NCBI GenBank assembly: GCA_016928395.1
Contig: JAFGKV010000240.1
Location: 1 to 5,574, forward strand
DNA: 5,574 nucleotides
Origin: Candidatus Fermentibacterota bacterium
Lineage (GTDB): Bacteria > JAFGKV01
Reading direction: 5' to 3'
Of this stretch, positions 4,434-5,574 are shown one piece after another; position 1 is the stretch's first letter, and every line of letters starts with the position of its first letter. Both the position numbers and the translations under genes were made by a program. The notes below the pieces were generated by a model, which had not been told where the DNA came from, ran no database searches, and saw only the letters and a program-made list of their open reading frames with translations.

Positions 4434-4596
4434 GGTGCGAGTCGAGGCTCTTCCTTCGCTTTGCTTCCCTCCGAGAGAGATCTTCACCAGGGGCTGTGAT
4501 GTGGCCAATCGGGTCTTGCGCAGAAGGTAGAGGGGTCATGCGGATCTGCATGAGACGCAGGCAGACGGCCTGAAGACACACCAACCGAGGTCCGAG

Positions 4597-4992
4597 ATGG
4601 TTCAACCACTCATTCGCAAGGTCGACTGCGTCAGCCTCCCTGTCCGGGATCTCGACGAGGCGCTTTCGTTCTATCGCGACCGTCTCGGTCACGAGCTCAT
4701 TTGGCGTACTTCGTCGGCCGTCGGACTCCGGCTCGCCGAATCGGACTCCGAACTTGTCCTACACACTGAATGCCGACCTCCCGCTGCGGAACTGCTCGTT
4801 GAAGCAGTTCCAGCGGCTGTCTCTCAGTTTAGGGAGGCCGGCGGCTCGGTGCTGTCGGGTCCATTCGATATCCAGATTGGGAAGTGTGCCGTCGTCTCGG
4901 ATCCGTGCGGCAACCAGCTTGTGCTGCTCGACATGAGTAAGGGTGTGCTTCGAACCGACGACCAGGGCAATGTCATTGAGCAGGCTGTCTGA
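4597..4992 (+). CDS. VOC-superfamily protein (glyoxalase/bleomycin-resistance fold)
   Basis: A complete 131-residue single-domain VOC protein. The family start is VDCVSLPVRDLDEALSFYRDRLGHELIWR (residues 9-37), giving the first beta-alpha-beta-beta-beta module to about residue 58. The second module runs from about 65 to 112 (VEAVPAAVSQFREAGG, then VVSDPCGNQLVLLD). Such proteins act as cytosolic dimers in glyoxal detoxification, ring cleavage or drug binding; which one applies here is not visible. The first metal-ligand position, usually His in VDHV, is Cys11, and the usual Glu in DPxGNxxEL is Leu110, so the classic metal site looks incomplete. The start is ATG 4597 with GAGGT five bases upstream. 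It stands alone, with no operon partner seen, and ends with TGA. Confidence 0.85.
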   Translation: MVQPLIRKVDCVSLPVRDLDEALSFYRDRLGHELIWRTSSAVGLRLAESDSELVLHTECRPPAAELLVEAVPAAVSQFREAGGSVLSGPFDIQIGKCAVVSDPCGNQLVLLDMSKGVLRTDDQGNVIEQAV

Positions 4993-5117
4993 GGAGCTTC
5001 CTAATTGTCGCATGTCAAGCCCTGACCATAGGCCGCTCCTCTCGATCGAAGCGGTCATCAGCCTTGCTACTTGACGTGCCTGGAACAGTGGTCCCCATGA
5101 GAATGTGAATTCTGGGA
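4993..5117. other. Intergenic after the VOC gene
   Basis: A weak stem CCGCT/AGCGG (about 5032-5054) with a 12-base loop lies about 40 bp after the VOC stop. It has no clear T-run, so termination here is unsupported. Nothing else was seen. Confidence 0.25.
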
Positions 5118-5393
5118 ATGCCCACGAAATCAGGACTTCCCGCTCTCTGGGTCTACGAAAGCCGGCTTCAGAGGTTTGCCCGAAGGCAGGATGCGCGAGA
5201 GCTGGTCAGGGCGTTGACAGATGAGGGGGATCTCGGACAGGCTGACGGGGGCGCGGCGGGAGCGGAGTGCGTCTGTATGCCCTTCTCCTTCGGCAGGATG
5301 GACGCGTCCGAACTGAATAGTGGTTCGCTGCATTGTATGACGAATGGCCACAACGTACACGCCCACGTCTTGAGCCGATCGGAGGACACGTGA
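5118..5393 (+). CDS. Hypothetical open frame, doubtful
   Basis: A 91-codon frame from ATG 5118 to TGA 5391-5393. By hand count, GC is highest at third codon positions (about 70%), then first (about 62%), then second (about 51%), a pattern expected of coding sequence in a GC-rich genome. A minus-strand frame (5130-5366) shares the same codon boundaries and cannot be excluded by this test. The stop overlaps a GTG at 5390 by four bases (GTGA), which would couple it to the ribbon-helix-helix-like gene. No family, motif or good Shine-Dalgarno is visible. Confidence 0.28.
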   Translation: MPTKSGLPALWVYESRLQRFARRQDARELVRALTDEGDLGQADGGAAGAECVCMPFSFGRMDASELNSGSLHCMTNGHNVHAHVLSRSEDT

Positions 5394-5574
5394 TCATGAG
5401 CGTCGCGATTTCAATTCGCCCGCCTGAATGCCTCACCGCCGAGTTAGACGAGGCTGCGGCGGCCACGGAACGATCTAGGCCCGATCACAGCCAGGCTCGG
5501 ACAACGCTCGCGGGAGAACAGCGGTTTCCAAGAACGACTCCGCGATCAGCAGGAGAGTGCGGATCCTTCGCCAA
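5390..5574 (+). pseudogene. Ribbon-helix-helix (CopG/ParD-like) antitoxin start, partial and probably decayed
   Basis: The frame is open from GTG 5390 (or in-frame ATG 5396) to the window end. GGAGG at 5381-5385 is four bases before the GTG and ten before the ATG. From the ATG it reads MSVAISIRPPECLTAELDEA and then AAATERSR, matching the N-terminal DNA-contacting strand and first helix of ribbon-helix-helix antitoxins (VxIRLPxxLxAELDxxAxxTxRSR). The second helix is not recognisable in frame (PDHSQARTTLAGEQRF). In the +1 frame the same bases read PITAR, close to the expected LIxQAL, so one or two small indels are likely. The C-terminus and any toxin partner lie outside the window. A divergent but functional protein remains possible. 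Confidence 0.5.

Noticed and set aside
3993-4508. 171-codon minus-strand frame and overlapping plus frames
   Set aside because: They translate the heptamer array (SRQSAISNRQSA-type residues) and have no homologous pattern or good start.
1-5574. tRNA, rRNA or known riboswitch
   Set aside because: No cloverleaf with TTCRANN arm, no rRNA-like stretch and no recognisable riboswitch core was seen by eye on either strand.

Overview
The window is a bacterial chromosomal or accessory segment of roughly 60% GC (estimated by eye). It has only three clearly intact genes and very low coding density, about one third. High GC, Shine-Dalgarno-led GTG/ATG starts, an exported metallo-beta-lactamase (MBL)-fold protein with a C-terminal TPR, toxin-antitoxin (TA) remnants and a heptamer repeat all fit a GC-rich environmental bacterium. 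Phylum cannot be assigned from this window.

Left part (1-852): a short open frame carries a transposase-like YRPHSTLG signature. A small open frame follows and ends in a 4-base GTGA overlap with an intact hicB antitoxin gene. Directly behind is a hicA toxin gene complete in one frame except for a single TGA at the position of a conserved glycine. The module therefore looks like an intact antitoxin with a dead toxin.

Middle-left (853-2185): about 1.3 kb with no convincing protein gene. It holds two long copies and one truncated copy of a GC-rich repeat (core TACYGTGGTGCCCGCAG, with motifs about 21 bp apart). It also has a perfect TTGACA box followed by a 35-nt dyad and a 13-bp hairpin, which could be a small non-coding transcription unit. 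A 20-bp perfect palindrome and a motif that recurs near the right palindrome complete it.

Centre (2186-3484, minus strand): a secreted MBL-fold hydrolase with a C-terminal TPR, a good ribosome binding site and a signal peptide.

Middle-right (3485-4596): intergenic sequence with hairpins, a second copy of the CTATTCT-N6-AGAATAG operator-like palindrome, a nested hairpin, a 63-bp array of imperfect 7-bp repeats and a second copy of the GACCCCACGG motif.

Right part (4597-5574): a complete single-domain VOC (glyoxalase/bleomycin-resistance fold) protein, a doubtful 91-codon open frame, and the start of a ribbon-helix-helix antitoxin-like gene that appears decayed and leaves the window.

The genes do not form one pathway. 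The picture is an eroding accessory region with TA remnants at both ends, interspersed repeats, and two isolated enzyme-like genes. The palindrome pair brackets the MBL gene, and the right copy also lies upstream of the VOC gene, so shared regulation is possible but unproven.
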